DNA of 64,000 nt from the NCBI GenBank assembly GCA_910589415.1, contig OU342636.1, positions 8,290,437-8,354,436 on the forward strand, written 5' to 3'. The first letter of the stretch is position 1, and every line of letters begins with the position of its first letter. The notes under the pieces were generated by a model. It was not told the origin of the DNA. It did no database searches and saw nothing but the letters and a program-made list of their open reading frames with translations. Shown piece by piece: positions 1 through 10,900 of this stretch. The DNA comes from Malachius bipustulatus (taxonomy: Eukaryota; Arthropoda; Insecta; Coleoptera; Melyridae). The position numbers and the translations under genes are program-made.

Positions 1-858
1 TTATGCACTTTTGCTTAAAAATTACATACTAAATTATAATAAAAAGCAATTTTTTATGAAGCCTGTCACTTTGACGATATAAAATAGGTTTTCTACAGTT
101 TTTTTCCAGACTTCATAAATCATTATTTCCTTGCGACTTAAAATTAATAAATTATTGTTTCGATTTAACAAAAAATCTTGTGTAACACGCGATGCAAAAG
201 AAGTGTTTCAAGCACTAGGCGATTGTCAAACTCGGCTTTCGGTCTAGTTTGACAATTTTCGTCGCGGTATTTGTTGTGTGTGTCTGACTGATACGACATG
301 CTGATGAGACAAGATCGAAACGGTACCATGTCTTCAGTCTTCACCTCACAAGCTGTGCGAAAATTTTCCGATTCGTTCTGTAAAAGGTACCTATAATTGC
401 AAGTTGAATTAAACCTAAATCCCAAGAAATCTCACATACAGGCTTATTCAGCGTTGCCAGACGGTTGTAGAGAGGAAAATGAAGTGCAGGAATGGCGGTG
501 AAGACGCCGAGTTTTGTATTACTATTAGGTACATACATTTAATTATTCTATTGGGTTTTTGACGATGTATGTATGGGACATTAAACGTCGAAGTGGGATC
601 TGTGTTCTTAATAAATTCCTTACGAATCCCTATGTTGCTATCCCAAGACAATAAATAACAAAAGGGGACCGACGATTATGGCTATGTACATTGATTTTAA
701 TGAAGTTTTGTTTTCGGAGTTTTCGTCCCGCTCCTGCTTTAATTACATCCCGGTGGTCGCTTGACTTGAATTTTCAACATCCTCCTCGGCCGCAGTGATT
801 TCCAATGGAAACAATAGTTGAATTCGACCTCGTAAAATCATCTTGTTACTTTCACTTT
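1..858. other. Unassigned AT-rich DNA
   Basis: I see no gene here. A perfect 11-bp inverted repeat (222-232 with 246-256, 13-nt loop) forms a small hairpin. At 301-321 a CTGATGA box is followed nine bases later by CGAAAC, which resembles a degenerate hammerhead core; the surrounding helices do not fit well. If the DRC2 gene continues upstream this may be intron. Confidence 0.5.
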
Positions 859-890
859 AGGGAACCTGCATTACCGTTTTACTAGGGTAG
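859..890. repeat. 32-bp inverted partner of 3147-3178
   Basis: This 32-bp block is the reverse complement of the block at about 3147-3178 with only two mismatches. It is the outermost trace of an inverted-repeat element around the fold-back, but about 770 bp of unrelated sequence separates it from the rest of the left arm. Either the left end was interrupted by an insertion or this is the end of a second copy. Confidence 0.55.
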
Positions 891-1662
891 CGCATTCACT
901 CGTTGACGTTTACTAAACACGGTTATGTTTGAACAGCTGGATGTCATATTTTTGGCACATTTGGTCACAGGCGTAGGTATCATGTGGAAAAAAGTGAAGT
1001 TTGAAAAATGAAACAAAATAATAACACGAATAAAATTCAAGGAATCCTCTTTGCAGTGGGTATTAAAAACATAATTACGGGTTTATAGGATCACGAAGCT
1101 ATAGACTTTAGTATTAGGTATTATTTTTATCTCGATATCTAACGTACTTAGGTAGTTATACTGATAAAAAGCGTCTTGGTAGACACACGAACGGCAGCGT
1201 GATCTTACTACCCATACTGATCCTTAAAAATAAGATTCATTAAGATGTAATAAAACCTACCTGACCAACTTATAGGAATACGGAAATTCTGAGCCCCGTC
1301 GTATATTTTCTGCAATCATAACTGCCTGCTGGGGCTGGATGCATTTTTTGTTCAGAAGATCCTAGTAACAGGTACCTAAATATTGATAGAGGACTATAAT
1401 GAGTTTAAACTTTAAAATATTAAGAAAGTTACCTTTAGGCAACGCGAACAAGTGGAAAGCCCACGTTTTATTGTTAAAACATCTTCTAACGCATCAAAAG
1501 TTTTTTAATTCAAAACATTTTTATGAAATACGCAGACTTAATAACAAATAATTATGTGAATTTTTAGACAGTTGTACGTTCATGGAAAATCTGACGTTTA
1601 TGACGTCAAATTTGACATTCCCAACTTTTTTGCCAACTTTTTGTGAGAATGAGAATGCGCTA
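891..1662. other. No gene recognised
   Basis: AT-rich DNA between the outer 32-bp repeat and the left arm of the fold-back. It has no long reading frame and no recognisable transposon protein. It may be an insertion into the left arm. Confidence 0.4.
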
Positions 1663-3147
1663 TAGTAGCGTGTGTGAGTCCGAAAAAAAAACGAAAATTG
1701 TAAATATTTTGAGCCGGAACAAGATTACTTCCCCCCCTCGTTTTCGAGGATGCTGAACACGATGCCGTTGTCAGAATTTCTCTTTGGGGCTGCGCAACCC
1801 CTCAAAACGGCCAAAAACCACCCCCTAGAGAGATAAACCGCGCTTCAATCCATTTCCCTGCTAAAAAAACCTTCCTCCCGTTTTCGAGGATGCTGAGCAC
1901 AATGGAGGTGCTGGACATCGCGTGCGACCCCGACCAACCCCTCCACCGGCCAATACTCACCCCCGAAATGGGTGATTTTTTTTTTATGTATATGTAGGCC
2001 AAACGATGGGCTTTTTCGAAAAACTTTTTGAAAATTCAAGTACAGAATCACAATGGCCATAATTTAAAATTATTTTGGAGTATAAAGAGTGTCCCATATG
2101 ACAGTGACATATCAAAGTTATGTTTTTTTAAATGGAATGCTCCTATGTTATTGCATTTTTAGATTGTCTGAGAAGAGGAAATAAGATTGGCTTTTACAGT
2201 TGGTGTTTAAATTCAGAAGTTTTTGAGTTATAAACAAGTGAAAATCGTCATTTTTCAAGTTCAAGGCCGTGTACAACGAAAATGGCTGAAGATAGAGAAA
2301 AACGGCTTTACATGTCCTTATTTTAACTTTTCATGTAAGTACTATCCTATGATGTAGATGAAATGTTTATACAGGGTGATAAAAAATTTGAAAAAATCTG
2401 AGATTTCTCCACGCGTCGCCAAATAAAAAAATCAAAGAAAGTACAAAATAAATGTTTCTATACTATCGGATAGTACATAAAAAGTTAAAATAGGGACATT
2501 TAAGCCGTTTTTCTCTATCTTGAACCGTTTTCGTTGTACAGGGCCTTGAACTCGAAAAATGACGATTTTCACTTGTTTATAACTCAAACACTTCTGAATT
2601 TAAACACCAACTGTAAAAGCCAATCTTTATTTCTCTTCTAAGACAATCTAAAAACTAAAAATGCAATAACATAGGAGCATTCCATTTAAAAAAACATAAT
2701 TTTGATATGTCACTGTCATATGGGACACTCTTTATACTCCAAAATAATTTTAAATTATGGCCATTGTGATTCTGTACTTGAATTTTCAAAAAGTTTTTCG
2801 AAAAAGTCCATTGTTTGGCCTACATATACATAAAAAAAATCACCCATTTCGGGGGTGAGTATTGGCCGGTGGAGGGGTTGGTCGGGGTCGCACGCGATGT
2901 CCAGCACCTCCATTGTGCTCAGCATCCTCGAAAACGGGGGGAAGGTTTTTTTTTAGCAGGGAAATGGATTGAAGCGCGGTTTATCTCTCTAGGGGGTGGT
3001 TTTTGGCCGTTTTGAGGGGTTGCGCAACCCCAAAGAGAAATTCTGACAACGGCATCGTGTTCAGCATCCTCGAAAACGAGGGGGGGAAGTAATCTTGTTC
3101 CGGCTCAAAAAATTTACATGTTCGTCCGACTCACACACGCCACTACT
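1663..3147. mobile_element. Long fold-back element, about 700-bp arms
   Basis: The arm at about 1663-2375 is repeated in reverse complement at about 2440-3147, with high identity over roughly 700 bp and a spacer of about 65 bp. Each arm carries the same C-rich and G-rich blocks, so the short reading frames in the arms (about 1802-2060 and 2815-3015) mirror each other and are not genes. Near the centre is an ACAGGGTG string, typical of the ends of mariner-like elements in this window. It is best read as a palindromic MITE or two head-to-head copies of long terminal inverted repeats. No transposase was found inside, so it would be non-autonomous. Confidence 0.8.
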
Positions 3148-3189
3148 ACCCTAGTAAAGCGGTAATACAGGTTCCCTATTTCACTTGTA

Positions 3190-4375
3190 TAGGGTGGACC
3201 ATCTAGCGGTTGCATTTTGAACTAGTAGTTATTTGAAGTATATGAATGTTAAATGTCATTACGACTTGATAGATTGTTAGTTGAAAATCTGAAGTTTACG
3301 AAATGGTGCTCTATACGCTTGAAGAAAACTGGGATATATTGAAAACTTACTTCCAAAGTGGTGAGTCTTCTACCCAAACTGTGAGAAATTTACAAAAAAA
3401 AAAAAATAGCAAAAATCGAGTGCCTCCACGTTCAACTTGTGGACAATTTCATGAAGCGAGCTCATGCAACTGATTCGTTGGTTGCCAAAACAACTCGTTC
3501 CCGCTCTTGTACAGTGCGTACACCCGAAAATATTGCTGCTGTTGCACAGAATGTGGCCGAACGTCCATCAACATCAACTCGTCATCGTTCACAAGAAATG
3601 AACATTTCTCGAACTTCTCTGCGGCGAATTTTGCATAAAGACCTTGGTATGCACGCTTACAAGGTTAAATTAGTCCAACAACTGAAGCCTCATGACCATC
3701 TGATGCGTTTTCGGTTCGCGCAATGGGCTGAAGATCAATTGGCCGAAGATGGGCATTTGTACCGAAAAATCCTCTTTTCAGATGAGGCTCATTTCCACCT
3801 CGGAAGCTTGTTGCATCTGGGGCTAGGAAAATCCATACGTCACCATTTAAAAGCCAATGCACCCACAACGAGTCAAGGTTTAGTACGGATTTTGGACTGG
3901 CGGCATCATTGGCCCGTTTTACTTCGAAAACGATGAAGGAGCATCCGTTACGGTCAATGGCGAGCGTTACCGTGCCATGCTCAATGAATTTTTGTTTCCA
4001 AGAGTTAAAGAGAATGACATGGACGATATTTGGTTTCAACAGGATGGCGCAACTTGCCACACAGCCAACGCAACAATCGAAATTTTGGGGACCGTTTTCG
4101 AAAACCGAATAATCAGCCGAAATTCTGATGTCAATTGGCCACCTCGGAGCTGCGATTTGAGTCCGTTGGATTATTTTTTGTGGGGAGCCGTTAAGGACAA
4201 ATGTTACGCAAATCATCCAGAGACGATTGAGGCTTTGAAACATGAAATCGAAGTTGCCATTCACGAGATTGAAGCCCGAACAATCGAAAATGTATTGAAA
4301 AATTGGGTTGATCGGATGGGGTACTGTCGGGCTAGCCGTGACAGCCATTTAAATGAAATTGTGTTTCATTCATAA
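3190..4375 (+). pseudogene. Mariner (DD41D) transposase pseudogene
   Basis: The reading frame starts at the ATG at 3303 and runs to the stop at 4375, but it is broken. A frameshift lies at a 13-base A run (about 3397-3409), a second break follows HFHL at about 3800-3830, and at least one stop interrupts the middle. Two blocks are clear: 3439-3800 holds the helix-turn-helix and linker and the first catalytic Asp (FSDEAHF); 3977-4375 holds the second (FQQDGATCHTA) and third (SPLDYFLWG). There are 41 residues between the second and third Asp, which defines a DD41D member of the Tc1/mariner superfamily. A GGGTGGACCAT end is visible at about 3193; no matching right end was found, so the copy is probably truncated. 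Confidence 0.88.
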
Positions 4376-4569
4376 ATTTCAATGTCCAATATTTTTAATA
4401 AAACCGGAAATTTGAAAAAATATTCACTAGTTTCGTTTTTATTTCTTACTTTGAAGTTTCTGGACTTGACTGAATTTTTGTTATGAAATGATCTTAACTG
4501 TGGTAAATATTCACATTACCATTTCTTCCAGAATCATTTAGTTATTTCGTTGCGCTCTTTCCATTATTT

Positions 4570-5446
4570 CTTTCTTGGGCCATTTATCCAGTGTAGCGTT
4601 ATTTCGGAATCCGTCCACAGTGTGCAACACACTTGATATTAATCTTTACGTCAGTCAAAATAAAATTTTGAAGTCTGACTGCACACACTACACGGCTGTC
4701 AGTTATTTAAGTTTTGGTAACGTTAATTCTTGTCCTCGATCTTTAATTGTAGGCACTCGACATTTAGCCACCCAAAAATGACTCTCGATTTCGCCTTCAT
4801 ACTGGACTGACATCAGCGAAAATGTAAAGATCATATTCACAACTGCTTTGTTGAAAGACACATCTGGGTAAACAATAATCATTCAAAGTTGACAGTTCGA
4901 AGCACCACTTCCACCGATCGTTAGAAAGTTCTTATGATAAAGTGGTATCCCAATCTACTTTCGCTTTCCAAACAGACTGAAGTAAAACTTTGGCTCTAAT
5001 TACAAATGGACACAGGAAACCCAGATGATAAAAAATGATACAGCTTGTAGAGCAGCAAGTTTCGTTATTTTTTTTTTTTAGTTAGTGGTCTCTAATAGGG
5101 AATTCAAATTTATAGTAAGTTGGTCATCAGTAGAATACCAAAGAATTCCTAGCACCTTATTTACGGTGTTCTTCTGAAGATATTCACTAATTAATCTTCT
5201 CAATTTATGATCGTTACTAGCTAATTTTTCGAAGTTCATATTGGCCCTTGGCATAATCTGCTTTGCTTCCTGGTAAATCTTCCCAGCTTCTGTAACTTCG
5301 TCAACTGCTATCACCAAATCACTGACGTAAAATGATGAAGACAGAAGAGACTTGAGATGTTCTTGAAGTACAACAGCTAACAAAAAAGAGCTGTATGTAA
5401 CGCCAAATGTAACACGTTTAATGCGATATTTTGTTACTTTCGACAA
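4570..5446 (-). pseudogene. BEL/Pao pol fragment (RT to RNase H), decayed
   Basis: On the minus strand 5446-5078 reads as a BEL/Pao reverse transcriptase. It has the RVTFGVTYSSFLLAVVL segment, a degraded active site (FYVSDLVIAVDE, where YVDD is expected), then the FEKLASN and LGILW segments typical of the family. Further down (to about 4570), broken by several frameshifts, follow pieces resembling the thumb (LGFLCPFVIRAKVLLQ, VDWDTTL) and the RNase H start (VPTIKDRGQELTLPKLK). The active-site change and frameshifts make it dead. No LTRs are associated. It is much more decayed than the BEL element at 23022-30639. Confidence 0.75.
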
Positions 5447-5577
5447 ATAACCCGTAAAATTTTTATTGAATTATATCACATTTCACAATTTTAAATAATA
5501 AAATAAGCGCAATTAATACATTACAAAAATTTAAACAGATATAATAAGTCGTTAAATTAAAGTAAATAGAATATTTC

Positions 5578-6560
5578 CTCCATCGAAGCAGAAGGAGGGA
5601 TGGTACCCATTACGCAGGCTGCATTACCTCTTTGGATGGCAATACTGATTCGTTGTTTTAGATAGGAATTGGAGCGAGGTTCGCCAGAAGAAGAGGCCAT
5701 CAATTTTCCTAAGGAATCAACGAGTTGAATGGCTTCAGCGCATCATGGACCAAGAAGTTTCCACAGCGAAAGGGACAAAAATGTAGTCTTCAATAATTTT
5801 TTTGTATTTTGCTTGTTTTCTTGAAGCACTGCTCTCAGCGACAGAACCTGCACGTTTTGAAGACGATTGTAGGTAGGAAGGGGCTAAAACATCAAAGCAG
5901 GTGGCGTCCCAAATCAGACATTGACCATTTTTCCAAGGAATTATTGTCATACCATCAGGTCGTTTACCGTCATCGCGAAGTAGTCCAGTTGGTTCAAAGA
6001 TTACAGGAATTTTATCAGCTACAAAAGCGCGTCTAAGCGTTTCGTTTGTAGAGAAGTGACGAGAATGACGACCTGCACTTTTTGCGCATGAAAGACCATG
6101 GATTCCTAGGTTTGTTACTAATTCGCCGCAGATACATTTGTGTAGTTTGCAAAGGATAGATCCAAGACAGAGGGACATAGAAAGGCGATAAGTTTTGCAA
6201 TCGATAAGTGTTCCAACTGATCGAGAGGGAAGGGCGTGCAACCATCCATTAGATTCTTGTTGCATATTCGCGATGTGGAGGGCTTTGAAGTGTTCAGATG
6301 CGAACTGAGAGGCATTGATTGTCAGATTTTGCATAGAACATCCCAGTTACGTTGGAAAGAAGGAAAAGTGGGGGTGAAAGGTTCAGGTAAGAGGTTATTC
6401 CAGAGGGTCAAACTTTCAGTCTAATCAGCTATTTCATCAAAGTCCGAGATATTGGGTTACAAGCTTTGGACGAGTGAGAAAATGCTGTTCACTCAGGAAA
6501 GGAATGCGGGAAAGATAAGGTTTTCCAACTTACGTATGCAGATGCCTCCGTAACGGATAG
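5578..6560 (-). pseudogene. Non-LTR retrotransposon 3' end with restriction-like endonuclease-type domain
   Basis: The longest open part is 6334-5735. It contains a CxC-x8-H-x3-C cluster (CICGELVTNLGIHGLSC), then GRHSRH and a PD-(D/E)XK-like stretch with KRPDGM, IPWKNG and LIWDAT. This resembles the C-terminal domain of R2-type and related retrotransposons, in which a zinc cluster follows the reverse transcriptase and precedes the endonuclease. Similarity continues upstream to about 6560 (GGICIRKLENLIFPAFLSS), after stops. Downstream, past a frameshift near 5740, another frame gives RSNSYLKQRISIAIQRGNAA to about 5578. No RT catalytic region remains. The family link rests on recalled motif patterns and the exact clade is uncertain. 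Confidence 0.7.
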
Positions 6561-6780
6561 GGGAAATTTTTTATTCTGTCATGGTTTTTACTTCCCCTAG
6601 CGGTCATCTTACAAGCTCAAAACTATTTTCCAACGAATTTTTATGGTCACTTTTCTTAGAAAAATTTTTTGCCTGAGGATGTACGACGATTAGTTTCTGC
6701 TTAGTTTCTGAACTATATAAAAACCTGCTTTTCATCCATTTGGGAGATTATCTCCCAAATGCATTTTTGGCACCATTTCC
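6561..6780. other. No gene; short perfect hairpin
   Basis: The stretch contains a perfect 11-bp palindrome pair (6737-6747 with 6751-6761, 3-nt loop). Nothing else is recognised. Confidence 0.4.
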
Positions 6781-7079
6781 CTAACTATAAAGTCACACTT
6801 GGTTTTCTGGCATTCACCTGGGTATAACTAGAAATTGGCTGAATTTTGCTCAAAATGGTTTAATATGTCCCTACACCAACATTCGGGTTCATTTTAATGT
6901 AAAAGGAAAATTACTTATACATAGTAGTAAAAAATTGGAAGTTGTACCTAATAGAAATTTGTTACTTCCATGCGACAGAAAGTTAGCTTAGGAACATGTA
7001 AACGGTCTTGCTACATCTTCAACAGTTTTCCAGTTATACCCAAGTGAGTACCAGAAAATGTGTTGTGATTTTAAGTTAG
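6781..7079. mobile_element. MITE-like inverted-repeat element, about 300 bp
   Basis: The first ~60 bases (from CTAAC) match the reverse complement of the last ~60 (ending GTTAG), with scattered mismatches. The core match includes TGGGTATAACT at both ends. There is no coding capacity, so it is a non-autonomous DNA element whose superfamily cannot be told. Confidence 0.6.
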
Positions 7080-7686
7080 TCATACTGCTTACAGTAAACA
7101 TTCAAACTGAATTCTGAAAAAAATAGTCGTATATGATAAATATGTACAATTATTATTATTGTCTTACCTCGCATTTGGTACCATTTTCACTTCTGTAGGT
7201 CAGAATGGGAAGCAGCAATCAGCAAATTAATTTTTTCCCAAGTATTATCCTATAACTAGTCGTGAAAGTGGTGGCCTGTAGAATACGAGTATAGCTTGTT
7301 TAGAATAAGTGCACGATTAAGTAGAAACGGAAAAAGCAAGACTTAAAATATACTTAACTACATAAACAGTCGAAGATATAATAATAACAGTTATGTGTTT
7401 AACTAGGCAGAAAAGTTGCAGATTGAATGCCTCAGCTGAGTATGAGAAGCAAGCCAAGGTATTCAATCCGCCGAGTTGTTGACATACTTTTTTCGCCAAT
7501 AATAATTGTTCTGTAGGTAACTGAATTACTTGACGTTATATTTTGAGTTTTCTTTCGGATTATATCACTATATCCGTAGTCACTTTGCAAGATTACTTAA
7601 TTAAAAAAAAGTACTATTGCTGCCTAGGCAGTGAAAAAATTGCACAATAATAATATAATTGTTATATTGGTTTAATTTTCTTATAG
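7080..7686. other. Probable intron upstream of the DRC2 exon
   Basis: No reading frame looks real here. The last bases (TTTAATTTTCTTATAG, ending 7686) form a good splice acceptor for the DRC2 exon that follows. Confidence 0.5.
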
Positions 7687-7910
7687 AATCACAGAGTACT
7701 TACCTGAAAAAAATGAAAATCCAATACGAGGAAGATTTACAAATTTTTCTAGAAAGCGCCCAGGAAAAGACCGATAGTTATCTCATCAAGAGCGAGGAGG
7801 ACATGATGATTCTTCGTACGCTAATCTATGCAAACAAAGTTAAATACGAGAAGGACTTTAAGGAAATTCAGGATAATTTCGCTAAAAAATACGACGAGGA
7901 AATATGTTGC
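7687..7910 (+). CDS. DRC2: DRC2 exon A (internal)
   Basis: The exon lies between acceptor TTCTTATAG (ending 7686) and a consensus donor GTAAGT (7911). It starts with the last two bases of a codon and ends on a codon boundary, matching the phase of the next exon at 46586. It encodes 75 residues of coiled coil ([19 protein letters not shown] onward), aligning with the middle of DRC2. Confidence 0.85.
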
Positions 7911-10900
7911 GTAAGTAACTTGTATTGAAGTAATTAATAAGTTATTGTCATAAACAGTTCAAAAGGGTAAATTCCCAACTGGCCAATCGGAGCAATTTTC
8001 TCTTCCTCTTTTCGCCAAACAATTGATTATTGCTGTTGAGTGTGAACATGAATCTCTTGCTATTTCTGGAAAATTAATATCAGTCAAAAGCATGTCAATC
8101 AGTCAATAATATATGTATATTATTATTGTAACTGCTCTCTTCACCTTTCTCTTTATCAACTTCTTGGAAACACTCATCCATGATGTCCTGTAAGAAATCT
8201 CTCATTTCCTGTCTTTCCACTGTGCTTAGTAAACTTTTAACTATTTTTTGATGCTCCGGGTAACCATTTGAGTCACTCTGAAATTATTATTTAAATTTAG
8301 GTACGTTTTTCACTAAAGTAATAATTAAATACTGACGAAATTCATGTTAACTAAAACGCACTGGACGATACAGTTGGTAGTAAAAGACGTCTCGTTGCTG
8401 GATTTGTCTGCAGTTGTTGCGTCAGTGGTCGCATTTTCTGAATTTTCTATACTATTAGGCAATGTTGACGAGTTCACTTCTAATTCTTTAACCAGCATCT
8501 TGGTCGAATTTTCATGGAGGGATGATCTTTCATAGCAGGTAGTAGGTGTGTTAAAAAAATCAATGTCTCTGCACCTGGAGCATTGGCTCCATCTCAGAGG
8601 CATTGATTTATTGATTTTGGTACACATACACCATCATTTTTCTCCCAAAGATATCAAGAAATCATTCAACTCCCAAAATTTCAAATACACTATAGCTACC
8701 TAAAAATAAACCCTGACAAAATCATTGAAAGAGGGGGGGGGGAGTAGATCAATTATTTACAGAAACCCAAATTGTATTTTATACCTGAAATCTTGCATAG
8801 AGTTTGGGCGCCCTCTGGGCAACACTTATACAAACTTTTCTTTATTTTGTATCTCCTGGAGACACAGGAGATTATTATTGTTAATATCTCAGCGCTTTTC
8901 TATTATTGTACGGCAAAAAGGACGGTGCTTTCGTAGAGGGTAGATACTTCAAGCTCCACAAGTTTACAGTTCATAACTGTTGTCGTATCTTCCACCCTTA
9001 CCACTGGGGGTTGTGGAAAATATTTTTGGAGCAGAAACTCGGATTAATATACCAGATAGATAAAAAGCTTTATTTCAATGACTTACTATATGTAGATAGA
9101 TGTACCTATTTAACTTCTTGTTACAAATAATCCCATTGAAACAATTTACCATAACAACTATTAAATGCAAATTTGCCTATGTAAACAGCATTAGTACTCG
9201 CACGATGATCATTGTGTGAGTACAACCGAACTAACCGATAGAGGAATACTCCGACCCCATTTAACAGGCTAGTAATTGCACTTTATGTGCTTTATACTCA
9301 GAGACCTGCATTTCACTCTTTCATGCATTAATCGTTGAGTATACTTGCCTTCCCTCTTCTTCATGATTGTCAATCGTCTGGCATTGGTAGTGTCTGGAAC
9401 TGCAATTAACTTAGAGTGAACTCACGGTTACTTCTTTAGACTGACCGCTAGATGTCGCTCTACTTTACACCACACGGAGATCCGTGTTAATTCCCCACAT
9501 AAGGTGGGCCAACTTCCATTCATCCGACAGCATCCTTCCGGATACTCCAGATGCAGCACACTGATGAGCTCCAGTAGAGCGAAACACGTGTCTGTGCTTG
9601 CTCTGGTACTCTGGCTGGCTCTGCTGTTGGATGTGGAAGCTCTACACCTTGGAGTTTCGGGTACTGCCAGCATGACAACTGTTATGGGCGATGGAGGAAT
9701 AATCCGACCCCATTTAACAGGGTAGTAATTGCACTTTATGTGCTTTATACTCAGAGACCTGCATTTCACTCTTTTATGCATTAATCGTTGAGTATACTTG
9801 CCTTCATTTTTCTTTACCAAATACTGTCTGCAGCTATTCCGACCAACACTCAAACTAATGATCATCATTTATAACGGACGCGGGCTGAAACAAACATCTC
9901 CATACGTTCGCAATCAACCCTGACCCACAATGTAGGGAATGCCACGAAGAGGAAGAGTCCGAATATTTGAATATTTGAAAATGTGATCTATTAAGTTTCG
10001 TACAGGCCAAAATAGGTTGTTCACGAGCAGTTCGAGAAATGCACGCGAGCAGTTCTAGAACTGTACGCGAACAGTTCGCGCGCTTTACGTCATACTGTAC
10101 ATAAATGCCAATTGACAATGATAGCTTCTTCATTAATCAAATAATAAAATAATTCACGACGTCCATCAAGTAATGTTCGACTAGTGTTTGCTAACAAGTT
10201 AATTGATGTTTGCCGCTTGTATAGCGAACTTATGCCGAACACATGAACTGAACACGAGCTGTTCGCGAACTCCCGTACACATCTAGTTCGTCAGGTGTTC
10301 GCTAACAGTTCGCGAGCTGCTCACGAATTTGGTCTATACCGGCCTTTGCATATTGTTGACTTCAAGAATAATGTCCGGTTCCCCTAAAGGCATCTTCAAT
10401 CGGTGCTACGACAACGATCTGCCATAGTTCCAGATTCCAGAGCTCCAAACTGAAGTCGTAGATCTACTTCTTCGCCTGAAATCTACTCATTCTTTACTTT
10501 ACCTTCAAACGAGTCGCTCTTGATGGACCTCGACTATCATCAGGGCCCATGATGTTCTACCTGAGTAAAGTTATCCGTGAGCATGTGTTGAGTGTCATTA
10601 TAATGGGTCTATCAAGTATCTGCGCTTATATGCACAGGCTGTACCAATTGCGCTTAAGTGTTCTCATCGAAACACCTTCAGGGATCTTGCAGTCGGGTTA
10701 CAAATGGTAGCTGGTAACACAGCAATAAACTCATTTCTAGCATTTTGGGCCCTGCCGGGTCTCTTATTAGTCTCGTGTCAAATATAATCTAGACCACAGC
10801 AGAAGCTGCTTCCTTGAATCATCCCTTCTCCTGGAAGTCCATCCTTTTCTTACTTTCCATTTCAACTATTCAAGAAACTTCTCTATTATCTGAACCAGAT

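Noticed and set aside
1802..3015. Open frames of 66-71 codons on both strands
   Set aside because: They are mirror images produced by the inverted repeat, with no domain similarity.
3665..4348. 227-codon minus-strand frame
   Set aside because: Antisense of the mariner transposase; the sense strand carries all catalytic motifs.
8574..8627. Start codon at 8627 for a separate OBP
   Set aside because: No signal peptide follows and a stop lies two codons upstream; an internal exon beginning nearer 8479 fits the phases better.
9428..9868. 146-codon minus-strand frame
   Set aside because: It runs antisense through the hammerhead and across the direct repeat; composition is not coding-like.
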